This document shows positions 44,820-52,981 of a DNA stretch of 64,000 nt, piece by piece (the first letter of the stretch is position 1; each line of letters starts with the position of its first letter). Below the pieces are notes generated by a model that had not been told where the DNA came from, did not search any database, and worked only from the letters and a program-made list of their open reading frames with translations. The position numbers were made by a program, and so were the translations under genes. Source of the stretch: Fructobacillus fructosus KCTC 3544 (GTDB taxonomy: Bacteria > Bacillota > Bacilli > Lactobacillales > Lactobacillaceae); NCBI RefSeq assembly GCF_001438695.1, contig NZ_JQBH01000002.1, positions 90,703-154,702 on the forward strand. Direction: 5' to 3'.

Positions 44820-45477
44820 AAAAGTGGGCTTTCACTTTGTAGATTGGTTGTCCCTTTGCTAGGAACTTTTCTTCGTATTCGGTCTTAACGTTACCCTCGA
44901 CTTTGTCAGGATCGGCGTGCAAATCCATGGTGTAGTCTTCGGCTGTCCAACGCATGCCAAAATTCATGAAAGAAACCAACGAGTACTCGAACAAGTGGCG
45001 GTTATCCGTCTTAAATTCCACTTCCCCACCTTCCGGCAAAACCGCCTTGTAGGAAGCCAAGAATGACCGATAAGTCAAGCGACGCGCTTCATGCCGCGTC
45101 TTTGGCCATGGATCAGAGAAGTTCAGATAAATCTTTTGGATTTCACCCTTTTCAAAGTATGTTTCGACCCCCGAACCGTTACCGTAGAGGTAGCGCAGGT
45201 TGGGCAAAACCCCTTCTTGATCGAATGATTTGCGGGCCGCAATGGCGACAGCCGTCTCTTGAATCTCCATGGCGATATAGTTAATGTCAGGATGGGCCAA
45301 GGCCATTCCCAAAATGAACTGTCCCTTACCGGAACCAATCTCAACATGAATGGGCTGTTCTTTATCAAAGATTTCCTGCCAATGCCCCTTCATTTCCTGG
45401 GCACGGTCCTGATCGATAACCAAATCTTGATGAGCTTCTAGCCACGGCTTAGCCCATGGTTTTGAACGTAAATGCAT
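44818..45477 (-). CDS. trmB: tRNA (guanine-46-N7)-methyltransferase
   Basis: 219 aa. IHVEIGSGKGQFILGMA (SAM site), NYIAMEIQETAVAIA, the NFSDPWPKTRHEARRL catalytic block and GGEVEFKTDNRHLFEY are standard TrmB. Its ATG directly follows the ecsB stop codon, so it is the last gene of ecsA-ecsB-trmB. Confidence 0.96.
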   Translation of the reverse strand: MHLRSKPWAKPWLEAHQDLVIDQDRAQEMKGHWQEIFDKEQPIHVEIGSGKGQFILGMALAHPDINYIAMEIQETAVAIAARKSFDQEGVLPNLRYLYGNGSGVETYFEKGEIQKIYLNFSDPWPKTRHEARRLTYRSFLASYKAVLPEGGEVEFKTDNRHLFEYSLVSFMNFGMRWTAEDYTMDLHADPDKVEGNVKTEYEEKFLAKGQPIYKVKAHF

Positions 45478-46599
45478 TTATTTGTCTCCTTTTAACTTGT
45501 CGGATTTGAGAATAATTTGAAAATGAAGGACTAACAACGTGATGAAGCCGGCGAACATCAGAACGAGTCCGTCAACCAGCGTGAACAAGCAGCAAGCCAA
45601 AAGCCCGATTAAAATAACCAATGGGCACAAAAGGGTAAAAATGGCTTGGCTAAAAGCACGCATCTGATATTGACCTCTTGGGAATAAAAGTTTATTCCAC
45701 AACTGATGACGATTCCGTTGGAAAATCGGCCAGAGCTGGCGCACAGCCAAGTAGGTAAAAGCAATGACCAGTATAACGGCGATGTACAGTGGCTGTTTTC
45801 TGAGAATAAACAAAAGAAAAACCGTTAGACCAAATTGACGTAGAACCAACGTTAAGCCTGATTCATTTCGAATTAGTTGTCGAAGGGCTAACTGCCTGGC
45901 TGGCGCTTTTGAAAAGGAAAAATGGGCCAGAAAGCGGTCCAGATAAGCCCGTCGTTTAACCGCCATCCCCTGTTTCGGAACCTCCGCAAAAAGGGAGAAA
46001 AAGGCGTAGCGACGAGCCGCCATCTTTTCTGACTGTGCCACTGCCACTGGCCAATTAATCTGATGCACGCCAGCTGACGAAGCTGGAAAAAGTGTCTGAA
46101 ATTCACGTTGTACATGCCAGACTTTTACCAGAACCATCAATAGCAATAAAAAGACCAGCGTCCATGGTCCATGAAGACCAGCCCGAACGAAAAGGGGCAA
46201 CCCAAGGACGAAAAAAATCACTTCAATCATCACAACGGTTAAAAAAGAACGCCTTTTGGCTCGTTTAAGGTAGTCTTGTAAAAGGAATCCTTCGGCTGCC
46301 AGCAAAAAAAGGCGATCCGCTTTTTCTAGTTGACTTTGAAAGTGGCCGAAAAACAGGGCCACGATGACCCAAAGTGTTGCCAATACCTGCCAGAGGGTGA
46401 CGCCCGTCCCATAAATGGCAAGCGACTGCCCACTCAACTGTCGAAAGGCCAAAACAAGGGCGCCAAACGCAAAAGTCAAAAACAGTAGAAAGTGGTCATT
46501 AAACAGTAATTTTAAATAACGCTTTGTCTCAACCTGTTTGCGCTGGAGACGGTCCTGATAGAGCGCATCCAATTGTACACGATTTTCAGATTGCCTCAT
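45478..46599 (-). CDS. ecsB: ABC transporter permease EcsB
   Basis: 373 aa with about eight membrane segments. The N-terminus (LYQDRLQRKQVETKRYLKLLFNDHF, in part) and the central block KVWHVQREFQTLFP are EcsB-like. Partner of EcsA; loss in Bacillus affects secretion and regulated intramembrane proteolysis. Overlaps ecsA by 4 bases. Confidence 0.9.
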   Translation of the reverse strand: MRQSENRVQLDALYQDRLQRKQVETKRYLKLLFNDHFLLFLTFAFGALVLAFRQLSGQSLAIYGTGVTLWQVLATLWVIVALFFGHFQSQLEKADRLFLLAAEGFLLQDYLKRAKRRSFLTVVMIEVIFFVLGLPLFVRAGLHGPWTLVFLLLLMVLVKVWHVQREFQTLFPASSAGVHQINWPVAVAQSEKMAARRYAFFSLFAEVPKQGMAVKRRAYLDRFLAHFSFSKAPARQLALRQLIRNESGLTLVLRQFGLTVFLLFILRKQPLYIAVILVIAFTYLAVRQLWPIFQRNRHQLWNKLLFPRGQYQMRAFSQAIFTLLCPLVILIGLLACCLFTLVDGLVLMFAGFITLLVLHFQIILKSDKLKGDK

Positions 46600-47306
46600 G
46601 AGAACAACTCATCCAATTGATTGGTGGCCAAATGACGCGAAGCGGCTAGTGCTTCTGCTGGACCAAAAAAGGCCAACTGTCCCTGTTCCAAAAGGGCAAA
46701 GTCGTCGACGAAATCGGCTGCTTGACTCAATAAATGGGTGGTCAGCAGCACGGCCATCCCCTGCTCTGCTCGCTCTTTCATTAACCGGATCAGCTGCTTC
46801 TGCGCTAAGACATCGAGTCCCAAAAAGGGTTCATCGATAACCAGCAAATGAGCATCCAGCGAAAAAGCAGCCACAATCATTACTTTTTGTTGCATCCCCT
46901 TTGAGAAATGCTTGGGCAGCCAATGTCCCTTCCCGTCCAAGCGGAAAAGCGACAAGAGGGCCTCCACGCGTTCCCAATGTTCGGCGTCATCTTGCCCATG
47001 GGCAGCCAACATCAAGTGGAGATGTTCGTCCAAGGTCAATTCGTCGTATAGAACGGGTTGCTCAGGAATGTAGGCCAGGTTTTGCTTATACAAGGCCGGC
47101 TCGTCCTCGAGACGTTGCCCATCCAAGGTTAAGGAGCCGTTCAAGGGACGGCCAACCCCAATCACCTGTTTAAGCGTCGTGGATTTCCCAGCGCCGTTTA
47201 ACCCAATTAAAGCGACAATCTGCCCGGAGGCAACGGAAAAAGTCAAATTGGAGACGACTGGTTGCCCAGCATAGCCGGCTGAAAGATTGTGTATTTCTAA
47301 TCCCAT
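46596..47306 (-). CDS. ecsA: ABC transporter ATP-binding protein EcsA
   Basis: 236 aa. Walker A GLNGAGKST, Q-loop region, signature HFSKGMQQKV, Walker B LLVIDEPFLGLD and the H-loop TTHLL. Divergent from hit. A TATAAT on the coding strand ends 6 bases before the ATG, so its message may be leaderless. Confidence 0.93.
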   Translation of the reverse strand: MGLEIHNLSAGYAGQPVVSNLTFSVASGQIVALIGLNGAGKSTTLKQVIGVGRPLNGSLTLDGQRLEDEPALYKQNLAYIPEQPVLYDELTLDEHLHLMLAAHGQDDAEHWERVEALLSLFRLDGKGHWLPKHFSKGMQQKVMIVAAFSLDAHLLVIDEPFLGLDVLAQKQLIRLMKERAEQGMAVLLTTHLLSQAADFVDDFALLEQGQLAFFGPAEALAASRHLATNQLDELFS

Positions 47307-47312
47307 TCCTTT

Positions 47313-47344
47313 ATTATACCAGGACGGGTCTGCTTTGCTATAAT
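47313..47344. promoter_or_regulatory. divergent extended -10 promoters for ecsA and hit
   Basis: Minus strand TGG-TATAAT (-10 at 47313-47318) points to ecsA; plus strand TGC-TATAAT (47339-47344) points to hit. The two -10 boxes are 20 bp apart back to back, so RNA polymerase could occupy only one at a time. Confidence 0.6.
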
Positions 47345-47376
47345 ATTAGTAGAAAAACGATAAAGGAGCACAGCAG

Positions 47377-47805
47377 ATGGCAGATATTTTTGACAAAATC
47401 ATTCAAGGTGAAATTCCTTCCTATAAAGTTTACGAGGACGATGATGTGTTGGCTTTTCTAGACATTTCACAGGTCACGCCTGGTCACACCCTCTTGGTGC
47501 CAAAAAAGCACGTCGATAACATTTTTGATTACGATGACGAAACAGCCAAAAAAGTCCTATTGACTTTACCAAAGCTAGCCCGGGCCATTAAAGCCACAAA
47601 CCCCAAGATTACCGGGATGAACATCTCATCAAACAACGGGGTTTCGGCTGGACAAACCGTCATGCACTCGCACTGGCACCTCATTCCGCGCTACGACGAT
47701 GACAATTTAAACGAAACGCTAGTGCCAACCATCGACCATTCGTCAGAATATACGCCTGCCCGTTACGAAGACATTGCCAACAAAATCAAAAAGGAGCTAT
47801 CTTAA
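47377..47805 (+). CDS. hit: HIT family hydrolase
   Basis: 142 aa. Histidine triad HSHWHLIPRY near residue 100 and the N-terminal FDKIIQGEIPSYKVYEDDDV, PGHTLLVPKKH are typical. A nucleotide hydrolase of the Hint type. The hit/ecsAB neighbourhood is conserved in Firmicutes. AAAGGAGCACAGC precedes the ATG. Confidence 0.95.
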   Translation: MADIFDKIIQGEIPSYKVYEDDDVLAFLDISQVTPGHTLLVPKKHVDNIFDYDDETAKKVLLTLPKLARAIKATNPKITGMNISSNNGVSAGQTVMHSHWHLIPRYDDDNLNETLVPTIDHSSEYTPARYEDIANKIKKELS

Positions 47806-48020
47806 TGGCTTTTGAACGTATCAAACAAAAGATTGAACATCTCCAAGAGATTAACCAGTTAAGAAAAAAAGCGCAGCAACAAGCCGACGTCCTGAAGGCA
47901 GATTTACAAGCCAACCAACAGGATATCGAGGACATTAAACGCGACGTTGCCCGTTACAATTTCAAAAACGCCGCTCCCCTTGCCCGCATCAATGATAAGT
48001 TGTCCAAGTATAAGGGCTAA
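47805..48020 (+). CDS. small coiled-coil protein downstream of hit
   Basis: 71 aa, highly charged, almost entirely helical (INQLRKKAQQQADVLKADLQ). The ATG overlaps the last A of the hit stop codon, with AAGGAG just upstream. Resembles the small helical ORFs that follow hit in other lactic acid bacteria, but I cannot name a family. Confidence 0.7.
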   Translation: MAFERIKQKIEHLQEINQLRKKAQQQADVLKADLQANQQDIEDIKRDVARYNFKNAAPLARINDKLSKYKG

Positions 48021-48084
48021 GTTTTCGGTTGTTGCTATGGTAAAATGACAACCATTAGATAAAAGAAGAAAGGATTCACGATCC

Positions 48085-48981
48085 ATGCGACGTAAATTTA
48101 TTTGGGGGGTCATACTGGTCATTTTTGTTGCCGGTGTGACCTACCTAGCCGTTAGTGGTTCAAAGACTTTGGCCACGACCGATAACGGAAAAATTACCCA
48201 AGCTGACTACTACGACGAGGTCAAGCAATCATCTGCCGGCCGCCAAGTGTTCGCACAAATGGTCATCAACAAAGTATTGGACAAGAAGTATGGCAAGGAA
48301 GTCACCACTGCCGATGTTGATAAACAATACGCCACCCTCCGTGCGCAATATGGTGACAGCAAATTTAAGCAATACCTCTCACAAGCAGGAATGACTGAAA
48401 AGCAGTACAAGGAATCACTGCGCGAAAAGCAAGTCATGCAGGCTGCGGTGAAGGCAAACTATAAAATCTCAGCCGACAAGCTGAAGGAAGCCTACGATAA
48501 CTACGTACCTGACACGACCATCTCTTTGATTACGGCAAAGGATGAGGATTCCGCTCAAGCGGCCATCGATGCCTTAGACTCTGGCGAATCATGGGATGAC
48601 GTCTACAAGCAATACTCGCAAGCTAACTCAGCTGTTTCAGGGACTGGTCAAATGGCTGCCTTTGATTCAACCAACACCAACGTTGATTCCGAAATCCGCA
48701 AGGCCGCCTTTAACCAGGACGCCGGTGTTTACTCAGCTTCGCCAGTTAAGGGAACCAACGGTACTTTCTACGTGGTTCGCACCGATGCCATGGCTGAAAA
48801 GCCAGCGCAATCAAAAATCGAGTCAAAGTTGAAGGATAAGATCACGAACGACTTTATCAATGACACGAACAACCAGGACGAAATGAAGAAGATTATTGGC
48901 AAGTTGCTGAACAAGGCAAACGTCAACATTAAAGATTCTGATTTAAAGTCCGCACTAACGGGTTATTTAACCGCTAATTAA
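48085..48981 (+). CDS. prsA: PrsA-like extracytoplasmic foldase (parvulin type)
   Basis: 298 aa. An N-terminal hydrophobic segment (WGVILVIFVAGVTYLAVSG) is followed by the SurA/PrsA-N-like helix pair (YYDEVKQSSAGRQVFAQMV, VINKVLDKKYG). The central parvulin region (about 130-235) is weakly conserved: SLITAKDEDSAQAAIDAL, GQMAAFD and GVYSASPVKGTNGTFYVVR. There is no lipobox cysteine, whereas most PrsA are lipoproteins; it must stay as a membrane-anchored or secreted form. Assists folding of exported proteins. Near ecsAB and yhaNO as in Bacillus. Confidence 0.85.
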   Translation: MRRKFIWGVILVIFVAGVTYLAVSGSKTLATTDNGKITQADYYDEVKQSSAGRQVFAQMVINKVLDKKYGKEVTTADVDKQYATLRAQYGDSKFKQYLSQAGMTEKQYKESLREKQVMQAAVKANYKISADKLKEAYDNYVPDTTISLITAKDEDSAQAAIDALDSGESWDDVYKQYSQANSAVSGTGQMAAFDSTNTNVDSEIRKAAFNQDAGVYSASPVKGTNGTFYVVRTDAMAEKPAQSKIESKLKDKITNDFINDTNNQDEMKKIIGKLLNKANVNIKDSDLKSALTGYLTAN

Positions 48982-48985
48982 AATT

Positions 48986-49019
48986 AAAAACAGTGGCTCT
49001 TACGAGTCACTGTTTTTTT
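48986..49019. terminator. terminator between prsA and yhaN
   Basis: AAAAACAGTGGCTC/GAGTCACTGTTTTTTT hairpin with TTAC loop. Serves convergent prsA and yhaON. Confidence 0.9.
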
Positions 49020-49029
49020 GTCTTTTAAA

Positions 49030-51408
49030 TTAAGTGAGACGAATCCCGGACGGTCCCAGTAATCCTTCATCAAAAGTCCAAAACAATACCTGTTGTTCGG
49101 TCGCCAGCTCCTGCAATAACACCAGTGCTGCCTGTCGCCGCTGGTGATCAAGATGAACCAGGGCATCATCAATCAAAAGTGGCAATGGTTCCTCCCGGTG
49201 TACACTCGTCGAAAGAGCAAGCCGAATCGCCAGGAAGAGCAAATCTCTTGTTCCAGAGGATAGCTCGATTGCCCTAAAAAGTTGCCCCGCCGAATCAAAC
49301 ACGTTAATCGAACCATCATTCAACAGAATTCGCTGGTAAGCGCCTTCTGTTAATTGCGCTAAGTAAGCACCAGCCTGTTCGAAAACCTGGTGGGCCAATG
49401 AATCTTCTTTTCCAACAAACGCTCGCTTGACAACGTCAACCGCCAGCACCTGAGCAAGATAATGAACATAATCCTCTTTTAGATCACTTTCAAAATTCGC
49501 TAATTCCTGAGAAATGCTTGTTAAACTACCCTTTTCAACGAGCTGTGTTAACTGCGCGCTCACGTCCGCAATCAGCTGTTGCTGTTGGTTTTTGGATTGA
49601 CGTAGGCTGGCTAACTTGTTCTGGTACTCGCCAAGTTGGGCCTGCAAATGATTGGCTACGTTTTCTTGACCAAGCGTGTCGACTAATTTTGAAAACGTCG
49701 CCAAGCGCCCCTGACCCAACTGCTTGGTAGCCATTCGTTGCGCTACAAGCAATTGCTCCTGCTTCTGCTGCTGGTTGATGCGTTCATAAAAGTCGTCAAT
49801 GTTTGCCAACCCATAGGGCGCCAACTGTTCCTGAAGACGTTCGGCCAGTTGCTCTTTTTGCTTAGCAATGGCCGCTTGCTGCCTGAGGGCCTCTTGCAAA
49901 CGATGGTTCAATCCCGTTTTGCCCGTGTGACGACAATCGAGAAGCTCTTCTTTGACCCAGTCTTGAACTTGGTCATCAGACCAAGCGGCCAAGGTCGCTT
50001 CATCCAATCGGCCGGATTGCAGAAGGGCTTTCTTTAATGCTTGTAAGGCCTGCTGACGCTGTTTGTCAATCAAGGGAAGCTGACTTTGCTCCCGATAGAT
50101 TGTTCGTAATCGGTCTTGATAAGCCAATATCGCCGCCTGATTGAGCGGAGCAAAACGATCCAGAAGTGCCCTCTTCTTAGACTTTTGCTGCCAGAAAAAG
50201 CCCAGTAGGGCAAGGGAAACTACCAACAAAAGGCCTGCTTCAAGGCCCGGCAATAACAAAGCTGCCAGCAAGCTAGCGCCAAGAAGAAGGAATGCAACGG
50301 TCCAAGGTAGTCTCGCACTTTTTTGTAACAATTTTTCTTCTGTTTGATTCAAAGGCTGTGGCAGGCCACGGGTAAAGCCATGCCCTGCGTGGGCAATTGC
50401 CTGAACAATCCGCTCTTCCTCACTTTGGTAAGCAGCCAAGGAAGCCATGGTATCTCGAATCACACTTTCAGAAGGAGGCACTTGGTTTTGGTCACTCAAC
50501 TCCTGTTGAATTGACGTCAAGGCCTCTTGCTGTTTCTGTGCTTTCTTCTCCAGCCAACGCTTTTCCTGTTCCAGTTCCTGGATGGCTTGTCGACGATTTT
50601 CGTCCGGCAATTCAACCAATTCCTTTGATGCGTTTTTCTTTGTTGACACGTCCTGGTAGAGGGACCAATCAGCCAATTCACTTTGCTTATCATGCAGTGC
50701 TTCTTGCAGCTTTGTTTCCTCATCAGTTAATTGCGCTAACGTCGCCTCTAATTCGAGCCGCTTGGCTAGCAAATTCTGGTATTGTCCCTCCTGTTGGCTA
50801 GCGAGCGCCTGTTTTTCCTGTAAGGCCCGGTAGGCCTTGTTCGCCATGTTAAGTGGCCGCTTCCCGTTTTTACCTTGCGCAAATTGTTGTTGCCCCAATT
50901 GATGATGTTGATCAGCCCAGGATAAAAATTGCTGAGTCTGTGGCTTCGCATAGGTCAGTAACGCCTGCTCAAAATCATCACCTGTCAGATTCGTCACTTG
51001 GTCGAGTTCGGCTTCATCAAAGGAAAAAATATGACGGTAGTCTTTTTCAGTGAGGGGTGCAAAAAGTCGCTGTAGCCACTTTTCGGGATCTGGCATTGTT
51101 AAACCGGAGTCCAGCGAGCGAACCGTAAGCATTGACTGCGTACGGTCAAGGCGCTCGATGGAAAAGCGACCTTTCTGGGTTGCAATCGTTACCCGCCCCC
51201 CATACCGGGCACCAGAACGAGGTTCATAAAGCTGCTGATCCGCTCTTCGTCCCCGCGGAAAGCCAAAGAAAACACCGATAATGAAAGCCTTTAGACTGGT
51301 TTTTCCGGCTTCGTTAGGCCCGGCGATAATCTGAAAGTCATTGGAAAAGCGGAAGGTCACATCCGTCCATTTGCCAAAGCCAACGATATGGATTTCCTCA
51401 ATCTTCAT
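49030..51408 (-). CDS. yhaN: YhaN-like SMC/Rad50-type ATPase
   Basis: 792 aa. Walker A GPNEAGKTSL near residue 36, Walker B LLIDDALVHLD near the end. Long coiled coils lie between them, interrupted at about 350-405 by a pair of hydrophobic segments (VAFLLLGASLLAALLLPG), as known for YhaN. It is shorter than Bacillus YhaN (about 960 aa). ATG at 51406-51408 overlaps the yhaO end by 11 bases. Probably forms an SbcCD-like complex with YhaO; the yhaM gene of Bacillus is not present here. Confidence 0.88.
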   Translation of the reverse strand: MKIEEIHIVGFGKWTDVTFRFSNDFQIIAGPNEAGKTSLKAFIIGVFFGFPRGRRADQQLYEPRSGARYGGRVTIATQKGRFSIERLDRTQSMLTVRSLDSGLTMPDPEKWLQRLFAPLTEKDYRHIFSFDEAELDQVTNLTGDDFEQALLTYAKPQTQQFLSWADQHHQLGQQQFAQGKNGKRPLNMANKAYRALQEKQALASQQEGQYQNLLAKRLELEATLAQLTDEETKLQEALHDKQSELADWSLYQDVSTKKNASKELVELPDENRRQAIQELEQEKRWLEKKAQKQQEALTSIQQELSDQNQVPPSESVIRDTMASLAAYQSEEERIVQAIAHAGHGFTRGLPQPLNQTEEKLLQKSARLPWTVAFLLLGASLLAALLLPGLEAGLLLVVSLALLGFFWQQKSKKRALLDRFAPLNQAAILAYQDRLRTIYREQSQLPLIDKQRQQALQALKKALLQSGRLDEATLAAWSDDQVQDWVKEELLDCRHTGKTGLNHRLQEALRQQAAIAKQKEQLAERLQEQLAPYGLANIDDFYERINQQQKQEQLLVAQRMATKQLGQGRLATFSKLVDTLGQENVANHLQAQLGEYQNKLASLRQSKNQQQQLIADVSAQLTQLVEKGSLTSISQELANFESDLKEDYVHYLAQVLAVDVVKRAFVGKEDSLAHQVFEQAGAYLAQLTEGAYQRILLNDGSINVFDSAGQLFRAIELSSGTRDLLFLAIRLALSTSVHREEPLPLLIDDALVHLDHQRRQAALVLLQELATEQQVLFWTFDEGLLGPSGIRLT

Positions 51409-52576
51409 CACTTGACCTCCGTTCCGAAAAGAGTTGTTCCAATGATTTTCGCAGGGCCACCTGACCCTCCGGCTGATTTAAGTATTCCCGAACAACTAGG
51501 GGAACGTCGTCTGAAAGCTTTTTAGCCCCTACTCCCTCTTGAATGACCGCCTCAATGGCGGTCGAAAAATCATGAGTCGCTGACAAAGCATCCACTACGG
51601 TCTTTTGCTCTTGCACCGTCAGTTCGATTGGCCAAACATTGCTCGACTTTGGTAAGGATTGCTGAATCACTTCTAGCAAGTGTCCCTCATCATAGGCCTG
51701 ACGCAATGCTGGTTGAAGTGGTCCGTCGATGGTTAACGTCAAAAAAGTCGGCAAGGAATAATTCGACTGAAGCAACGCATCCACGACAGCCAGCGGGTCA
51801 GCCACGTTGGTTAGCGTCAACGCTTCAAAGCGAACAGGTGCCAAATCAATAAACCGTTCGACCAAACCATGCGAACCCGACTGCACCAGTAGGACCCCTT
51901 TTGCTCCTACTTCCGTTCGATTCAGCCCCTGCAAATTTCCTGAATAAGCGATAGTGGGCTGTTCATGTAGCGTTGCCCGTTGGTGAATGTGCCCTAGGGC
52001 CCAATAGTCGTAGTTTTTTGCGAGCATTTCATCGACCGAAAACGCGGCATAGTCATCCCCCAGCTTGCCCACCGAACCGTGGTACAAACCAATTTCGTAG
52101 TCAACATTTGGATTTCGGCTTGGAAAATCAGCCAGACGCTGTCGCCGTTCCGAACGGTCGGCATAGGAAAATCCGGTGAACGCCACGCGTTCACCAGAGC
52201 GACTGGTCAAAACTTTTTCTTGAACGGCGTGATCAAAGACAAGAACGTTTTCAGGCCAAAACCTTGGCTGACTGTCAAAAGCCTGGTAATCATGATTGCC
52301 AAAAGAAACGATGGCTGTAATCCCCGCCTCTTTTAACTGGCGAAATCCCGACATGAGCGTGGCTTGAACTCGAGCAGAAACGCCACTTCCGTTCAATAAG
52401 TCGCCAGGAAACAAAACAAAATCCACTTTTTCGGTTACTGCTAAATCGATGAGTCCTTGAAAGGCGATAAACGACGCTTCCTGAATCTCTTTTTGAAATT
52501 TTTCCGGTAGTTGCCGAGACAAGCCCTTGAAAGGGTTGCCCAGGTGAACGTCGCCGGCGTGGATAAACGATAGCAT
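51398..52576 (-). CDS. yhaO: YhaO-like SbcD/Mre11-type nuclease
   Basis: 392 aa metallophosphoesterase. Ligand motifs HAGDVHLG, FPGDLLNGS, SFGNHDYQ and GHIHQRATL are in order within the first 210 residues. The C-terminal part is the capping domain. Overlaps yhaN, so the two subunits should be made together. Predicted DNA repair exonuclease. Confidence 0.92.
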   Translation of the reverse strand: MLSFIHAGDVHLGNPFKGLSRQLPEKFQKEIQEASFIAFQGLIDLAVTEKVDFVLFPGDLLNGSGVSARVQATLMSGFRQLKEAGITAIVSFGNHDYQAFDSQPRFWPENVLVFDHAVQEKVLTSRSGERVAFTGFSYADRSERRQRLADFPSRNPNVDYEIGLYHGSVGKLGDDYAAFSVDEMLAKNYDYWALGHIHQRATLHEQPTIAYSGNLQGLNRTEVGAKGVLLVQSGSHGLVERFIDLAPVRFEALTLTNVADPLAVVDALLQSNYSLPTFLTLTIDGPLQPALRQAYDEGHLLEVIQQSLPKSSNVWPIELTVQEQKTVVDALSATHDFSTAIEAVIQEGVGAKKLSDDVPLVVREYLNQPEGQVALRKSLEQLFSERRSSDED

Positions 52577-52657
52577 TTAAAGCTCCTTTAATTCAGCAAA
52601 CAGATGTTCGTATAACCATTATACAAAACGACTCTTACTTTCCAAAGCATTCTGAAC

Positions 52658-52690
52658 AAAAAAAGTCTCAGCTTATGCTGAGACTTTTTT
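52658..52690 (-). terminator. terminator of the pyrR-carAB-like operon
   Basis: AAAAAGTCTCAGC/GCTGAGACTTTTTT perfect hairpin, directly after the stop of the 95-aa gene. Confidence 0.92.
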
Positions 52691-52692
52691 AT

Positions 52693-52980
52693 CTAATGAT
52701 AATCGGCCAACAGGTCATGCTGAACTTCCTTTGTAAAACGACCGATAGGCTGAAAGTCATGCCGATCTTTAAAGGATAGCGGCGTCACCCTCGTCAACAA
52801 AACCTTCTGATTCTTTTCCGTTAAAAAGATTTGTCCAGGACCAAGTAACTGACCTTTGGTATGCTTACCAATCCGCCAATCGTGTTCCTGCTGCCGGTCT
52901 TTAACCAAGAGGTGCCCAGAAGCATCTTCCTCCAGCAAACACCCAGTCAAGATAACCGTTTCATACTTGCCCTTTGCCAT
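52693..52980 (-). CDS. 95-aa protein, last gene of the pyrR-carAB-like operon
   Basis: Starts at the ATG 52978-52980 after GCAGGAGGACTAGC, one base past the carB-like stop. Beta-rich and basic (MAKGKYETVILTGCLLEED, LLVKDRQQEHDWRIGKHTKG). No recognised domain. It replaces the usual downstream pyr genes. Its fixed place in the transcript suggests it works with the CarAB-like pair. Confidence 0.65.
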   Translation of the reverse strand: MAKGKYETVILTGCLLEEDASGHLLVKDRQQEHDWRIGKHTKGQLLGPGQIFLTEKNQKVLLTRVTPLSFKDRHDFQPIGRFTKEVQHDLLADYH

Positions 52981-52981
52981 G

